From contig NZ_JANFLU010000007.1 of assembly GCF_024385525.1 (NCBI RefSeq), positions 59,030 through 123,029 of the forward strand: DNA of 64,000 bases, in the 5' to 3' direction. The notes beneath the pieces were generated by a model. The model searched no databases and was not told the origin of the DNA. It was given only the letters and a program-made list of their open reading frames with translations. Below, piece after piece: positions 1 through 8,691 of the stretch. Position 1 is the first letter of the stretch. Every line of letters starts with the position of its first letter. The DNA comes from Arthrobacter sp. zg-Y238. Its GTDB lineage: Bacteria > Actinomycetota > Actinomycetes > Actinomycetales > Micrococcaceae. The position numbers and the translations under genes are program-made.

Positions 1-1
1 C

Positions 2-1222
2 CTGGACAGCAGGCTTCGGCCGATCCGGGGCATCCTTCCGGCTGTTATGGCCGCGGTTGCCGCCGGCTACACGGACTTCGCCGTGGCGGCGGAGAACGCA
101 GAGGAGGCGGCACTGGTTCCCACAGCCCGCGTGCGTGGATACTCCTGCCTGGCCGAGGTAGCCGCCGACCTCGGCGCCGACCCCGAGCAGCTCAGTTTTC
201 CGCTGCCGGTGGCCCGTACAGGCGAAGATCCGGAACACGAAGAGGGTGCAGTTGAATCCCGGATTCCCGACCTCGCTGACGTGGCAGGGCAGGCAGAGGC
301 CCGCTTCGCTGTCGAGGTCGCCGCGGCGGGAGCACACCATCTGCTGATGACCGGGCCGCCGGGGGCGGGAAAGACCATGCTGGCTGAACGGCTGCCCGGC
401 ATCCTGCCGGACCTTTCCGATGACCAGGCAATGGAAGTCACTGCCATCCATTCCCTCGCCTGGCAGGGACGCCACTGCCGCCAACTGCTCCGCAGGCCCC
501 CGTTCGAGAGTCCGCACCACACCGCGTCTACAGCAGCGGTGATCGGCGGCGGTTCAGGCATTCCGCGCCCCGGTGCTGCCTCCCGTGCCCACCGCGGCGT
601 GTTGTTCCTCGATGAAGCGCCCGAGTACGAGCGGCGGGTACTGGACGGCCTGCGCCAGCCGCTGGAGAGCGGCGAGCTAGTCCTGCACCGGGCGGCGGGT
701 ACAGCCGTGTATCCGGCGCGTTTCCAGCTGGTCCTTGCCGCCAATCCCTGTCCCTGCGGACTCGCCACCGGTAAGGGAATCGAGTGCACCTGCACCTCCA
801 CGCAGCGGCGACGGTATTTCAGCCGGCTTTCCGGTCCGCTGCTGGATCGGGTGGACCTGCAGCTCTCGGTTCAGCGTGTCTCCCTGGTCGACTACTTCGC
901 AGCAGAGACTGCGGAGGCCAGCTCTACGGTGGCGGCACGCGTGCAGGAGGCTCGGCGGCTTCAACGGGAACGGCTGGCGCCGCTGGGATGTGAAACCAAC
1001 GCCGAGGTTCCCGGCACCTTGCTGCGGGGCACCCTGCGGCCGCCGAGCAAAGCGACTTCGGCACTGGACAGGGCCATGGACCGCCAGTTGCTGACGGCAC
1101 GGGGCTACGACCGGGTGCTGCGCGTGGCCTGGACCGTCGCCGATCTCGCCGGGCACGGGAGCCCGGACGCCGACGACGTCGGACAGGCCCTCGCCTTCCG
1201 CCGGCAGGGAGCGGCGGCATGA
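2..1222 (+). CDS. comM: ComM/YifB-family Mg-chelatase-like AAA+ ATPase, 5' truncated by window edge
   Basis: Most of a YifB/ComM AAA+ ATPase. The frame is open to base 2, so the start and roughly the first 100 codons lie outside the window. In naturally competent bacteria ComM is a hexameric helicase driving branch migration while incoming DNA is integrated. Visible are the end of the Lon-like N-terminal domain (LRPIRGILPAV), Walker A GPPGAGKT near base 355, Walker B VLFLDEAPE near 605, the NPCPCG cysteine patch near 745, and the C-terminal Mg-chelatase domain ending LAFRRQG. It overlaps dprA by 4 bp (ATGA), the usual comM-dprA arrangement, which implies translational coupling. Confidence 0.93.
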   Translation: MDSRLRPIRGILPAVMAAVAAGYTDFAVAAENAEEAALVPTARVRGYSCLAEVAADLGADPEQLSFPLPVARTGEDPEHEEGAVESRIPDLADVAGQAEARFAVEVAAAGAHHLLMTGPPGAGKTMLAERLPGILPDLSDDQAMEVTAIHSLAWQGRHCRQLLRRPPFESPHHTASTAAVIGGGSGIPRPGAASRAHRGVLFLDEAPEYERRVLDGLRQPLESGELVLHRAAGTAVYPARFQLVLAANPCPCGLATGKGIECTCTSTQRRRYFSRLSGPLLDRVDLQLSVQRVSLVDYFAAETAEASSTVAARVQEARRLQRERLAPLGCETNAEVPGTLLRGTLRPPSKATSALDRAMDRQLLTARGYDRVLRVAWTVADLAGHGSPDADDVGQALAFRRQGAAA

Positions 1223-2442
1223 GTAATGATGAGGCGCTTCTCGCACGGGCGGCGTTGTCGAGACTGTTCGAACCCTCGGATGCTGTGGGCCTTGCCCTCG
1301 TGGCAGCGGCCGGTCCGGTCCACGCGCTGCAGATCGCCACCGGAGCGGTGGACCCGCCGCCGGATCTTGCCGCCGAAACGGCACGGTTGCTGTCCCCGGG
1401 CGGCAGCCAGGGAAGCGCCCTGGCAGAGGGGCTTCAACGGTGGGCACCGCGGGTAGCTGATCTGGCCCCGGACCGGGACCTGGGTGCGATCCGCCGTATG
1501 GGAGGGGAACTCCTCGTTCCGGAGGATCCCCGTTGGCCCGAGTCGTTGCGACACCTGCAGATGGAGATGCCTCTGTGTCTCTGGGTACGGGGAGACCTGG
1601 GGCGGGGCCTGCCGGAACTTGACCGGACCGTGGCGCTCGTGGGTTCCCGGGATGCCACCGGATACGGGCTGTCCATCGCGGGGGACATTTCGGCGGGACT
1701 CGCCAACCGCGGGTACACCGTTGTCTCCGGGGGTGCCTACGGAATCGACGCGCAGGCACATCGTGCCGCGCTCGCATCTGCAGCCGCAGGAACCACGGCC
1801 ACGATAGCGGTCATGGCCTGCGGTGCGGACCGGTTCTACCCGGCCGGCAACGAGGACCTGCTTCGCACCGTCGCGGAGCGCGGACTGGTGGTGTCCGAAG
1901 TGCCGCCGGGATCGGCGCCCACCCGCTGGAGGTTCCTGCAACGGAACCGGATCATTGCTGCGCTGAGTGCCGTCACCGTGGTGGTGGAGGCCCGGTGGAG
2001 GTCCGGCGCGTTGAACACCGCCCATCATGCTGCCGGGTTGGGACGGGAAGTCGGTGCGGTGCCCGGATCCGTGTACTCGGCCAACTCCGCCGGATGCCAC
2101 CGGCTGCTGCGCGACGGCAGTGCGGTCTGCGTGACCGATGCCCAGGAAGTCGTGGAACTGGCCGGGCCGCTCCGTGCTGTCCTGCCGGGAGAACCGAACG
2201 ACATCGGCGGACGGGCAGGGGACAGTCCGGCAGGGGACCGCCGCGCAGATCACGACGGACTGTCCGTGGAGGACCTGCTGCTGCTGGATGCGCTGCCGGT
2301 GCGCAGCGGATCGACCATCGAAAAACTGGCCTCCGTCGCGGGGCTGTCCCTGCAAGGGGTGCGCGCCGGGCTGGCACGGCTGGAACTGGAGGGACTCGCC
2401 GTACGGACCGAACCGGACCAGTGGCGCCGAGGCCGCCACTAG
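1219..2442 (+). CDS. dprA: DNA-processing protein DprA
   Basis: DprA/Smf, 407 aa, protects incoming single-stranded DNA and loads RecA during natural transformation. The extended Rossmann fold shows VALVGSRDATGYG (about residue 135), VVSGGAYGIDAQAH (about 165-178), FYPAGNEDL and RFLQRNRIIAALS, all family hallmarks. The C-terminal stretch from about residue 345 (LLLLDALPVRSGSTIEKLA) is the winged-helix DprA_WH domain. The ATG lies inside the comM stop (ATGA). A 47-bp gap leads to the Ogt-like gene. Competence has not been shown by anything in this window; the pair is widespread in non-transformable actinobacteria too. Confidence 0.95.
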   Translation: MSNDEALLARAALSRLFEPSDAVGLALVAAAGPVHALQIATGAVDPPPDLAAETARLLSPGGSQGSALAEGLQRWAPRVADLAPDRDLGAIRRMGGELLVPEDPRWPESLRHLQMEMPLCLWVRGDLGRGLPELDRTVALVGSRDATGYGLSIAGDISAGLANRGYTVVSGGAYGIDAQAHRAALASAAAGTTATIAVMACGADRFYPAGNEDLLRTVAERGLVVSEVPPGSAPTRWRFLQRNRIIAALSAVTVVVEARWRSGALNTAHHAAGLGREVGAVPGSVYSANSAGCHRLLRDGSAVCVTDAQEVVELAGPLRAVLPGEPNDIGGRAGDSPAGDRRADHDGLSVEDLLLLDALPVRSGSTIEKLASVAGLSLQGVRAGLARLELEGLAVRTEPDQWRRGRH

Positions 2443-2489
2443 CAGCAACGACATTTCCACTACCCGAACAACCCAGGAAGGACATCATC

Positions 2490-3017
2490 ATGCTCACTCA
2501 CAAGATAGTCACCTCACCGATTGGGGTGCTCACCCTGGTCGCCTTGGACGGCGTCCTTTCCACGGTCCGGCTCGGGCCGCCCGCCGTGGCTGCAGGGGCA
2601 GGGACACCGTACGGCATTGCGGCGGAAGACGGCTTCGAGGATGTCGAACGCCAACTGACGGAGTACTTCGAGGGCCGGCGCTGCTGTTTCAACGTAGACA
2701 CCAACCCGCAGGGAACCGAGTTCCAGCGCAGGGTATGGGAGCAGGTCTCGGGCATCGGCTACGGCAGGACGGCAAGCTACAAGCAGCTGGCGGTCCTGCT
2801 GGGTGACGCTGCCAAGGCTCGAAGCGTGGGGGCGGCATTGGCCCATAACCCGTTGAACCTGGTTGTGCCCACCCACCGCGTGGTAGGGTCCCGCGGCGCG
2901 CTGACCGGATACTCGGGCGGCGTTGATGCGAAGCGGTACCTGCTGGAGCTGGAGCAGGCACCGCAGACAGAACACCTGCGGCGGAACTGCCTGCGTGCCG
3001 ACAGCGTGCCTGCTTGA
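2490..3017 (+). CDS. Ogt/MGMT-family protein with catalytic Cys replaced by Thr
   Basis: A full-length (175 aa) homologue of methylated-DNA-protein-cysteine methyltransferase. N-terminal ribonuclease-like domain about 1-85, then the DNA-binding domain with [20 protein letters not shown] (recognition helix and arginine finger) and AALAHNPL. The active-site motif, normally PCHRV, reads PTHRV (near base 2868), while the flanking VVGSRG and LTGYSGG are intact. Family chemistry needs that Cys as methyl acceptor, so it probably cannot perform suicidal alkyl transfer; it may act as an alkyltransferase-like damage sensor. The ATG is chosen for the AGGAAGGA ribosome site just upstream; the frame stays open further 5' but that overlaps dprA. 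Likely co-transcribed with dprA and xerC. Confidence 0.85.
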   Translation: MLTHKIVTSPIGVLTLVALDGVLSTVRLGPPAVAAGAGTPYGIAAEDGFEDVERQLTEYFEGRRCCFNVDTNPQGTEFQRRVWEQVSGIGYGRTASYKQLAVLLGDAAKARSVGAALAHNPLNLVVPTHRVVGSRGALTGYSGGVDAKRYLLELEQAPQTEHLRRNCLRADSVPA

Positions 3018-3048
3018 ACGCCGGCACCAAAGAGAGAACAGTAAAGAG

Positions 3049-3993
3049 GTGACATCAAAGGGAGCAGCAGACAGAACTGCGTGGCCGGCGGAATTCCGTT
3101 CCGCCCTGGAGGGCTTCTGCCGGTATTTGACGGCAGAGCGTGGACGCTCCGAACACACCGTCCGGGCCTACGAATCGGATGTGTCGAAGCTGCTCGACTA
3201 TGCCCTCGGCGCCGGAGCAGGCTCGCTTCAGGAACTGGACCTGGGTATCCTGCGCGGCTGGCTGGGTGAACTCAGTGCCGGGGGACAGGCCCGTTCCACG
3301 CTGGCCCGCCGCGCCGCCACGGCGCGCAGCTTCACCAACTGGGCCCTGCGCGAGGAACTCATCAGTGAGAATCCGGCCCTGCGGCTGAAGGCACCGAAGA
3401 AGGAAAAGACCCTTCCCGGCGTACTGCGGAGCAGCCAGCTGGATGACCTGTTCGAAACCCTGCAGGCGGCTGCCGCCGAGGGCGAACCCGTGGCGCTGCG
3501 GGACCGCGCAATGGTCGAACTGCTCTACGCCACGGGCATCCGGGTGGGAGAGCTGGCCGGTCTGGACGTCGACGACCTCGATCCGGACCGCAGGACACTC
3601 ACGGTGCTGGGCAAGGGCAACAAGGAACGCACGGTGCCTTACGGCCTGCCGGCTGCCCTCGCGGTGGATGACTGGCTGCGCCGCGGCCGCCCGTCGATGG
3701 TGACCGGGGACAGCGGTCCGGCATTGTTCCTGGGCAAACGGGGCGGACGAGTGGACCAGCGACAGGTCCGCAGCGTGGTCGCCGTCCTCCTGGAAGCCAT
3801 GCCGGACACCTCCGCCTCCGGGCCGCACGCCCTCCGCCACTCCGCGGCCACCCACCTGCTCGACGGCGGTGCCGACCTGCGTGCCGTGCAGGAAATCCTG
3901 GGCCACTCGTCCCTTGCCACCACGCAGCTTTACACGCACGTCTCAGTGGCCAGGTTGCGCCAGAGCTACAGCCAGGCACACCCGCGCGCCTAG
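3049..3993 (+). CDS. xerC: Tyrosine recombinase XerC
   Basis: Site-specific tyrosine recombinase of 314 aa that with XerD resolves chromosome dimers at dif. N-terminal SAM-like core-binding domain ([22 protein letters not shown]) and C-terminal catalytic domain with Arg in [22 protein letters not shown] (His-x-x-Arg), [14 protein letters not shown] (His and nucleophilic Tyr). GTG at 3049 is preferred: it follows AGAGAG/AAAGAG purine tracts 31 bp after the Ogt-like gene and gives the usual XerC length. The open frame extends upstream to 2923 but would overlap the previous gene. The comM-dprA-xerC order is common in actinobacteria. Confidence 0.92.
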   Translation: MTSKGAADRTAWPAEFRSALEGFCRYLTAERGRSEHTVRAYESDVSKLLDYALGAGAGSLQELDLGILRGWLGELSAGGQARSTLARRAATARSFTNWALREELISENPALRLKAPKKEKTLPGVLRSSQLDDLFETLQAAAAEGEPVALRDRAMVELLYATGIRVGELAGLDVDDLDPDRRTLTVLGKGNKERTVPYGLPAALAVDDWLRRGRPSMVTGDSGPALFLGKRGGRVDQRQVRSVVAVLLEAMPDTSASGPHALRHSAATHLLDGGADLRAVQEILGHSSLATTQLYTHVSVARLRQSYSQAHPRA

Positions 3994-4204
3994 GGCCGGC
4001 CGACCCGACTCCCGGCCGCCCAACGCCGGCGGTCAGCACCGGCTGCACCGCCCGGCCTTCCGTGCTGCAGCGGCTCAAAAGGCTACATTGGCGCATCGAC
4101 GTAACTTACGGCACAATGAGGGACAGCGGACACATATGGCTCGATATCCGTCCATGCAGCAGCAGGTCGTTGGGGAAGACGTACCTACAGCTATGGAGGA
4201 TGGA

Positions 4205-4708
4205 ATGTCTGTTGTGATGGCGCGCGGCGTACTGTTTGTGCACTCTGCCCCTTCCGCGTTGTGCCCCCATATTGAGTGGGCCATCGGATCCGTCGTGGAA
4301 AAGCGAACGGATCTTCAGTGGACCCCTCAGCCGGCTGCGCCCGGAATGGTACGGGCTGAAATCGCCTGGACCGGACCGCAGGGCACCGGTTCCCTGCTCG
4401 CGTCCGCGCTGCGCGGCTGGGCACACCTCCGGTACGAGGTGACGGAGGAACAGAGCCCCGGAGCCGACGGCAGCCGCTGGGCACACACCCCTGAGCTGGG
4501 CATCTTCCATGCTGCGACCGATGTGCACGGTAACATCATGATTTCCGAGAACCGCATCCGTTACGCCTATGAAAACGGCGCCGGCGACCCGTCGGCTGTC
4601 TACCACGAACTCTCACTCGCCCTGGGCGAAGCCTGGGACGAAGAGCTGGAGCCGTTCCGGCACGCGGCCGACGGTGCCCCAGTGCGCTGGCTGCACCAGG
4701 TAGGCTAG
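4205..4708 (+). CDS. DUF3145 domain-containing protein
   Basis: A 167-aa actinobacterial protein of unknown function recognised by the DUF3145 signature: N-terminal MSVVMARGVLFVHSAPSAL, then a mid-section GTGSLLASALRGWAHLRYEV and C-terminal EAWDEELEPFRHAADG. Predicted soluble, without signal peptide or membrane segment. ATG 4205 is chosen because GGAGGA lies immediately upstream and homologues begin MSVVM; the frame continues open to the left as an unlikely extension. It is separated from xerC by about 210 bp and is convergent with fabF across a large inverted-repeat element. No function can be assigned from the sequence. Confidence 0.88.
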   Translation: MSVVMARGVLFVHSAPSALCPHIEWAIGSVVEKRTDLQWTPQPAAPGMVRAEIAWTGPQGTGSLLASALRGWAHLRYEVTEEQSPGADGSRWAHTPELGIFHAATDVHGNIMISENRIRYAYENGAGDPSAVYHELSLALGEAWDEELEPFRHAADGAPVRWLHQVG

Positions 4709-4729
4709 TTCCTCAAAACTCCATAGCTA

Positions 4730-4884
4730 AACAAACAGGCGTGCGGGGCCCCCGGGGGGGCGGCGCCCGGGGGTTTGGAGAGAATGCTTTTTGGGGAGGG
4801 GCGGAGGGCGTGGATAGTCCACAACCCCCCCCACTAACACCCCCCCGGCGCCCGGCCCCCGGGGGCCCCGCACGCCTGTTTGTT
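4730..4884. repeat. 155-bp inverted-repeat element between convergent genes, candidate bidirectional terminator
   Basis: Arms 4730-4758 and 4856-4884 are a perfect 29-bp inverted repeat starting AACAAACAGGCGTGCGGGG. Inside are homopurine/homopyrimidine tracts and a central small dyad GTGGA-TAG-TCCAC at 4810-4822. The motif CGGCGCCCGG occurs on both sides (4761-4770, 4846-4855) in direct orientation. No open reading frame with coding character lies inside. It could be a long cruciform terminator serving DUF3145 and fabF, or a small non-autonomous repeat element; the sequence alone does not decide. Confidence 0.75.
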
Positions 4885-4897
4885 GCAAACGAAGGAT

Positions 4898-6133
4898 TTA
4901 GCGGCTGCGCAGTACGGCGACGGCGTTGTGCCCGCCGAAGCCGAAGGAGTTGCTCAGCGCGACGATGTCTCCGCCGCGCAGCTGGCGGCTGGAGGTCACG
5001 ACGTCGAGCGGGATCTCCGGATCCTGGTTGTCCAGGTTGATCGTTGCCGGCGCCTGGCGTTCGTAGACCGCCAAAGCCGTCAGGACGGCCTCGACTGCAC
5101 CCGAGGCGCCCAGCAGGTGGCCCATCTGCGACTTGGTGGCAGACACGGCAACACCGTCGAGGGCACTGCCCAGGGCAGCCTTCAGCGCAGTGTATTCGGG
5201 CTTGTCGCCCACCGGGGTGGACGTGGCATGCGCGTTCACGTGGACTACGTCCTCGGCCTGCGCCCGGGCATCAAAGAGAGCAGACTTCAGGGCCCGGGTG
5301 GCGCCGAGGCCCTCGGGGTCCGGTGCGGTGATGTGGTACGCGTCGGCGGTGACGGCCGTGCCGGCGAGCTCGGCGTAAATCCGCGCGCCGCGGGCCAAGG
5401 CGTGCTCTTCGCTTTCGAGCACCAGCGCACCGGCACCCTCACCCATCACGAAGCCGTCACGGTCCTTGTCATAGGGGCGGGAGGCACGCTGGGGATCATC
5501 GTTGCGCTTGGACAGGGCCTGCATGGAGGCAAAGGACGCCAGGGGCATCGGGTGGATGCAGGCTTCCGCGCCGCCGGCGACGACGATGTCGGCCTTGCCG
5601 GAGCGGATCATGTCCAGGCCCTGGTGGAGGGCCTCGGTTCCGGAGGCGCAGGCGGAGACGGGCGTGTGGGCGCCGGCACGGGCACCCAGGTCGAGGCTGA
5701 CCGCGGCGGACGGGCCGTTGGGCATCAGCATCGGAACGGTCATGGGAAGTACCCGCCGCGGGCCCTTTTCACGCAGGGTGTCCCAGGCGTCGAGCAGGGT
5801 CCAGATGCCGCCGATGCCGGTGGCGAAGGAGACGGCAAGCCGGTCATGGTCAACGTCTGCGAGGCCGGAATCGGCCCAGGCTTCGCGTGCCGCGACGACG
5901 GCGAACTGCGTAGAAGGGTCCATCCGCTTGGCTTCGACGCGGGAAAGGACTTCCGAAGCGGGAGTGGTGGCACGCGCGGCGAAGGTCACGGGCAGGGAGT
6001 ACTTCTCCACCCATTCATCTTCGAGGGTACGGGCGCCGGAGACACCCTGCAGTGCGTTCTTCCACATGGTTGGAACGTCCCCGCCGATGGGCGTGGTCGC
6101 TCCGAGGCCTGTGATGACTACTTTGCGGGCCAT
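4898..6133 (-). CDS. fabF: Beta-ketoacyl-ACP synthase II (FabF)
   Basis: Condensing enzyme of type II fatty-acid synthesis (411 aa), extending acyl-ACP with malonyl-ACP. Thiolase fold with catalytic Cys162 in VSACASGTEAL, His302 in NAHATSTPVGD and His339 in KSQMGHLLGASG; the C-terminal NSFGFGGHNA loop closes the active site. The ATG start MARKVVITG is typical and preceded by a purine-rich site. It is the last gene of the leftward fabD-fabH-acpP-fabF operon, 80 bp after acpP. All key residues are present. Confidence 0.97.
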   Translation of the reverse strand: MARKVVITGLGATTPIGGDVPTMWKNALQGVSGARTLEDEWVEKYSLPVTFAARATTPASEVLSRVEAKRMDPSTQFAVVAAREAWADSGLADVDHDRLAVSFATGIGGIWTLLDAWDTLREKGPRRVLPMTVPMLMPNGPSAAVSLDLGARAGAHTPVSACASGTEALHQGLDMIRSGKADIVVAGGAEACIHPMPLASFASMQALSKRNDDPQRASRPYDKDRDGFVMGEGAGALVLESEEHALARGARIYAELAGTAVTADAYHITAPDPEGLGATRALKSALFDARAQAEDVVHVNAHATSTPVGDKPEYTALKAALGSALDGVAVSATKSQMGHLLGASGAVEAVLTALAVYERQAPATINLDNQDPEIPLDVVTSSRQLRGGDIVALSNSFGFGGHNAVAVLRSR

Positions 6134-6213
6134 GATTCACTCTCTTGAAGCAGTTGCAGGTGCTGGTTCCGGCGGTACCGGGCGGCCGCCGCCAGGCAGC
6201 GGCCGCCGGAAGG

Positions 6214-6459
6214 TTAAGCCTGGGCGTTGGAGATGAAGTCCACGGCGTCGCCGACGGTCTTCAGGTTCTTGACCTCTTCGTCCGGGATGCGCACGCCGAA
6301 CTTCTCTTCGGCGTTGACGACGATGGTCATCATGGAAATGGAGTCGATGTCCAGGTCATCGGTGAAGGACTTGTCCAGCTCAACGGCCTCGGGGGCCAGA
6401 CCCGTCTCTTCATTGACGATCTCGGCGAGGCCGGCCAGGATTTCTTCGTTGCTAGCCAT
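6214..6459 (-). CDS. acpP: Acyl carrier protein
   Basis: Acyl carrier protein (81 aa) that carries the growing chain on a 4'-phosphopantetheine. The attachment serine is in LDIDSISMM: here the motif is DSI rather than the common DSL. The protein is strongly acidic with the four-helix ACP pattern and helix 3 motif IPDEEVKNLKTVGD. ATG 6459 follows an AAGGAGCC ribosome site. It sits between fabH and fabF, which fixes its role in fatty-acid rather than polyketide synthesis. Confidence 0.97.
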   Translation of the reverse strand: MASNEEILAGLAEIVNEETGLAPEAVELDKSFTDDLDIDSISMMTIVVNAEEKFGVRIPDEEVKNLKTVGDAVDFISNAQA

Positions 6460-6570
6460 GTTGGCTCCTTTTCTTGTAGTGCCGGTACGGGACCGGTCCG
6501 GTTTTCCAACCGCCGAAGCGGTGTGGTTCTGTGGGCTGCACCGGCTTAGCCGGCACTGCGGGCAATGGGG

Positions 6571-7632
6571 CTAAGGGAGGACAACTACCTGCGCGCCGAA
6601 CACGAGGCCGGCACCGAAGCCGATCTGCAGCGACAGCTTGCCGCTCAGTTCCGGGTGCTCCTGCAGCAGGCGGTAGGTGGCCAGGGGAATCGATGCAGCC
6701 GAGGTGTTTCCCGCGTCGGCAATGTCCCGGGCAATAATGACCGACTCGGGCAGCTTCAACTGCTTCGCCATTTCGTCAATGATGCGCATGTTGGCCTGGT
6801 GCGGCACGAAGGCGGACAGGTCCTCGGCGGTGATCCCGGCGGCGTCGAGCGCCTGCTGGGCAGCCTTGGCCATCTCCCAGACGGCCCAGCGGAAGACCGT
6901 CTGGCCGTCCTGGCGCAGGGTGGGCCAGAGTTTGGTTTCCCGGCCGGAGAGGTCCGCGGGGCTCATGCCGCCGTCGGCCTCGGCAGCGAGGGAGAGTTCA
7001 CGGACGTCCAGCATGGAGTGGGTCATGCCGATGGCACCGGACTTGCTGCCGTCGGAGCCCCAGACGGAGGGCGCGATGCCGGGGGTGTCGGAAGGTCCTA
7101 CGACGACGGCGCCGGCACCGTCGCCGAGCAGGAAGGAGATGGTGCGCTCGGTGTTGTCGATGAAGTCGGAAAGCTTCTCCACGCCGATGACCAGCACGTA
7201 GTCGGCGGCGCCGGAGCGGACCAGCGCGTCTGCCTGGGCGATGCCGTAGCAGTACCCGGCGCAGGCGGCCGAAACGTCGTAGGCCGGTGCCGGCGTTGCG
7301 CCCAGCCGCTCGGTGATCTGGGTGGCGGCCGAAGGCGTCGCGTAGGGGTGAGTCACCGTGGAGACGATGACGGCGCCGAGCTGCGACCCCTCGATGCCTG
7401 CGTTCTTCAGTGCTTCACGGCCGGCGGCCTCGGCCATGTCCACCACGGACGTGCCCTTGTCCGCACGGTGCCGGGTCACGATGCCCGTGCGCTGGCGGAT
7501 CCATTCGTCGGAGGAATCGATCCACTGGCAGACGTCGTCGTTGCTCACAATGACGTCGGGGCGGAAGGCGCCGATGCCGTGGATCCGGCTGAATTCGTTG
7601 ACGGGGGACTGCTTCAGGGTGGGCGTGCTCAC
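6571..7632 (-). CDS. fabH: Beta-ketoacyl-ACP synthase III (FabH)
   Basis: Initiating condensing enzyme (353 aa), joining an acyl-CoA primer to malonyl-ACP. Catalytic triad visible: Cys124 in SAACAGYCYG, His278 in VPHQANMRI, Asn309 in DAGNTSAAS. Actinobacterial FabH usually accepts branched primers, which would fit iso/anteiso lipids, but primer choice cannot be read here. The start codon overlaps the fabD stop by 4 bp, indicating translational coupling. The N-terminus carries about 15 extra residues before the conserved SRIHGIGAF. Confidence 0.97.
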   Translation of the reverse strand: MSTPTLKQSPVNEFSRIHGIGAFRPDVIVSNDDVCQWIDSSDEWIRQRTGIVTRHRADKGTSVVDMAEAAGREALKNAGIEGSQLGAVIVSTVTHPYATPSAATQITERLGATPAPAYDVSAACAGYCYGIAQADALVRSGAADYVLVIGVEKLSDFIDNTERTISFLLGDGAGAVVVGPSDTPGIAPSVWGSDGSKSGAIGMTHSMLDVRELSLAAEADGGMSPADLSGRETKLWPTLRQDGQTVFRWAVWEMAKAAQQALDAAGITAEDLSAFVPHQANMRIIDEMAKQLKLPESVIIARDIADAGNTSAASIPLATYRLLQEHPELSGKLSLQIGFGAGLVFGAQVVVLP

Positions 7633-8582
7633 GCGTTACCTTCTCCGGTTGTTGCTGCCGTTCCGGAATGCTCACGGATGAACTCCCGGGCAGCGGTTAG
7701 ATCTTCTGGGGATTTCAGGGCCAGTGTGGGGATGCCCTTCATGCCGCGGCGTGCCAGTCCGGTGAGGGTTCCTGCCGGCGGCAGTTCCAGCACGCCGGTC
7801 ACGCCCATGCCGAGCATGTTCTCCATGCAGAGGTCCCACCGTACCGGGCGGGAAACCTGCGCGATGAGGCTGTCAAGGTTGGCATCACCGGACACCACTG
7901 CGGCGCCGTCGCGGTTGGACAGCAGCGTGGCCAGCGGCGCCTGCGGGGTGAGGGAGGGGCGCAGTGCTTCCAGGACAGTGACGGCGGGCGCCATGTGGGA
8001 GGTGTGGAACGCGCCGGCGACCTTCAGCGGAATAACCCGCGCCTTGGCCGGCGGTGCCGCGGTGAGTACTTCAAGCTGGTTGTGCGTTCCGGCGGCTACA
8101 ATCTGCCCGCCGCCGTTGGCGTTCGCCGCCGTCAGCCCTGCGGCTTCCAGCACGGCCGCCACGTCGTCGGGGTCCCCGCCGAGGATGGCGCTCATGCCCG
8201 TGGGCTCCACTGCTGCGGCGCGTGCCATGGCATTGGCCCGTTCCCGGACAAACACCAGTGCGTCGTTTTCCGGCAGGGCACCGGCAATGGCGGAGGCCGT
8301 GATCTCGCCGACGGAGTGGCCGGCGAGGACGGTGGAGGATGTCAGTGCCGAGGGGTCCAGCAGCAGCCGGGCGGCCATCAGGCCGGCGGCCACGATCAGG
8401 GGCTGGGCGACGGCGGTGTCCTTGATGGTTTCCTCGTCGGAGACCGTGCCGTGGGCGATGAGGTCCAGGCCGGCGACGTCGCTCAGTGCGGAAAGATGAT
8501 CACGGACGCCGGGCAGTTCCAGCCACGGCGAGAGGAATCCTGGCGTTTGGGACCCCTGGCCGGGGCAGACGATTGCAAGCAC
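7629..8582 (-). CDS. fabD: Malonyl-CoA:ACP transacylase (FabD)
   Basis: Transfers malonyl groups from CoA to ACP (317 aa). The N-terminal oxyanion motif CPGQGSQTPG, nucleophile Ser90 in LAGHSVGEITA, Arg115 in FVRERANAMA and the catalytic His in GAFHTSHM are present. It starts with GTG at 8582, preceded by GGAAAG. First gene of the fab operon proper, 109 bp downstream of fasR; that gap holds a dyad that may be a regulator site. Overlaps fabH by 4 bp. Confidence 0.96.
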   Translation of the reverse strand: MLAIVCPGQGSQTPGFLSPWLELPGVRDHLSALSDVAGLDLIAHGTVSDEETIKDTAVAQPLIVAAGLMAARLLLDPSALTSSTVLAGHSVGEITASAIAGALPENDALVFVRERANAMARAAAVEPTGMSAILGGDPDDVAAVLEAAGLTAANANGGGQIVAAGTHNQLEVLTAAPPAKARVIPLKVAGAFHTSHMAPAVTVLEALRPSLTPQAPLATLLSNRDGAAVVSGDANLDSLIAQVSRPVRWDLCMENMLGMGVTGVLELPPAGTLTGLARRGMKGIPTLALKSPEDLTAAREFIREHSGTAATTGEGNA

Positions 8583-8625
8583 GTATACAGCTTTCCAAAG
8601 ATAGGGGACGGTACCGGGTGTTTGC

Positions 8626-8669
8626 GTAGACCAAGCTCCCCGGACGGCTTTGTAGGAAGTCTACAAGCC
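8626..8669. promoter_or_regulatory. Dyad in the fasR-fabD gap, candidate FasR operator
   Basis: An interrupted palindrome GGCTTTGTAG-GAAGT-CTACAAGCC (8646-8669, one bulged T) lies 64-87 bp upstream of fabD. A related half-site GTAGACCAAGC is at 8626-8636. There is no T-run, so a terminator is less likely than an operator. Streptomyces FasR is known to bind upstream of fabD and activate the operon; assignment of this site to FasR is inference from position. Confidence 0.4.
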
Positions 8670-8691
8670 GACGACGGCGTCCGGGCAAGGT

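Noticed and set aside
4730..4884. Insertion sequence bounded by 29-bp terminal repeats
   Set aside because: Only about 97 bp lie between the arms, no transposase, and no flanking target duplication is visible; kept as an unclassified repeat.
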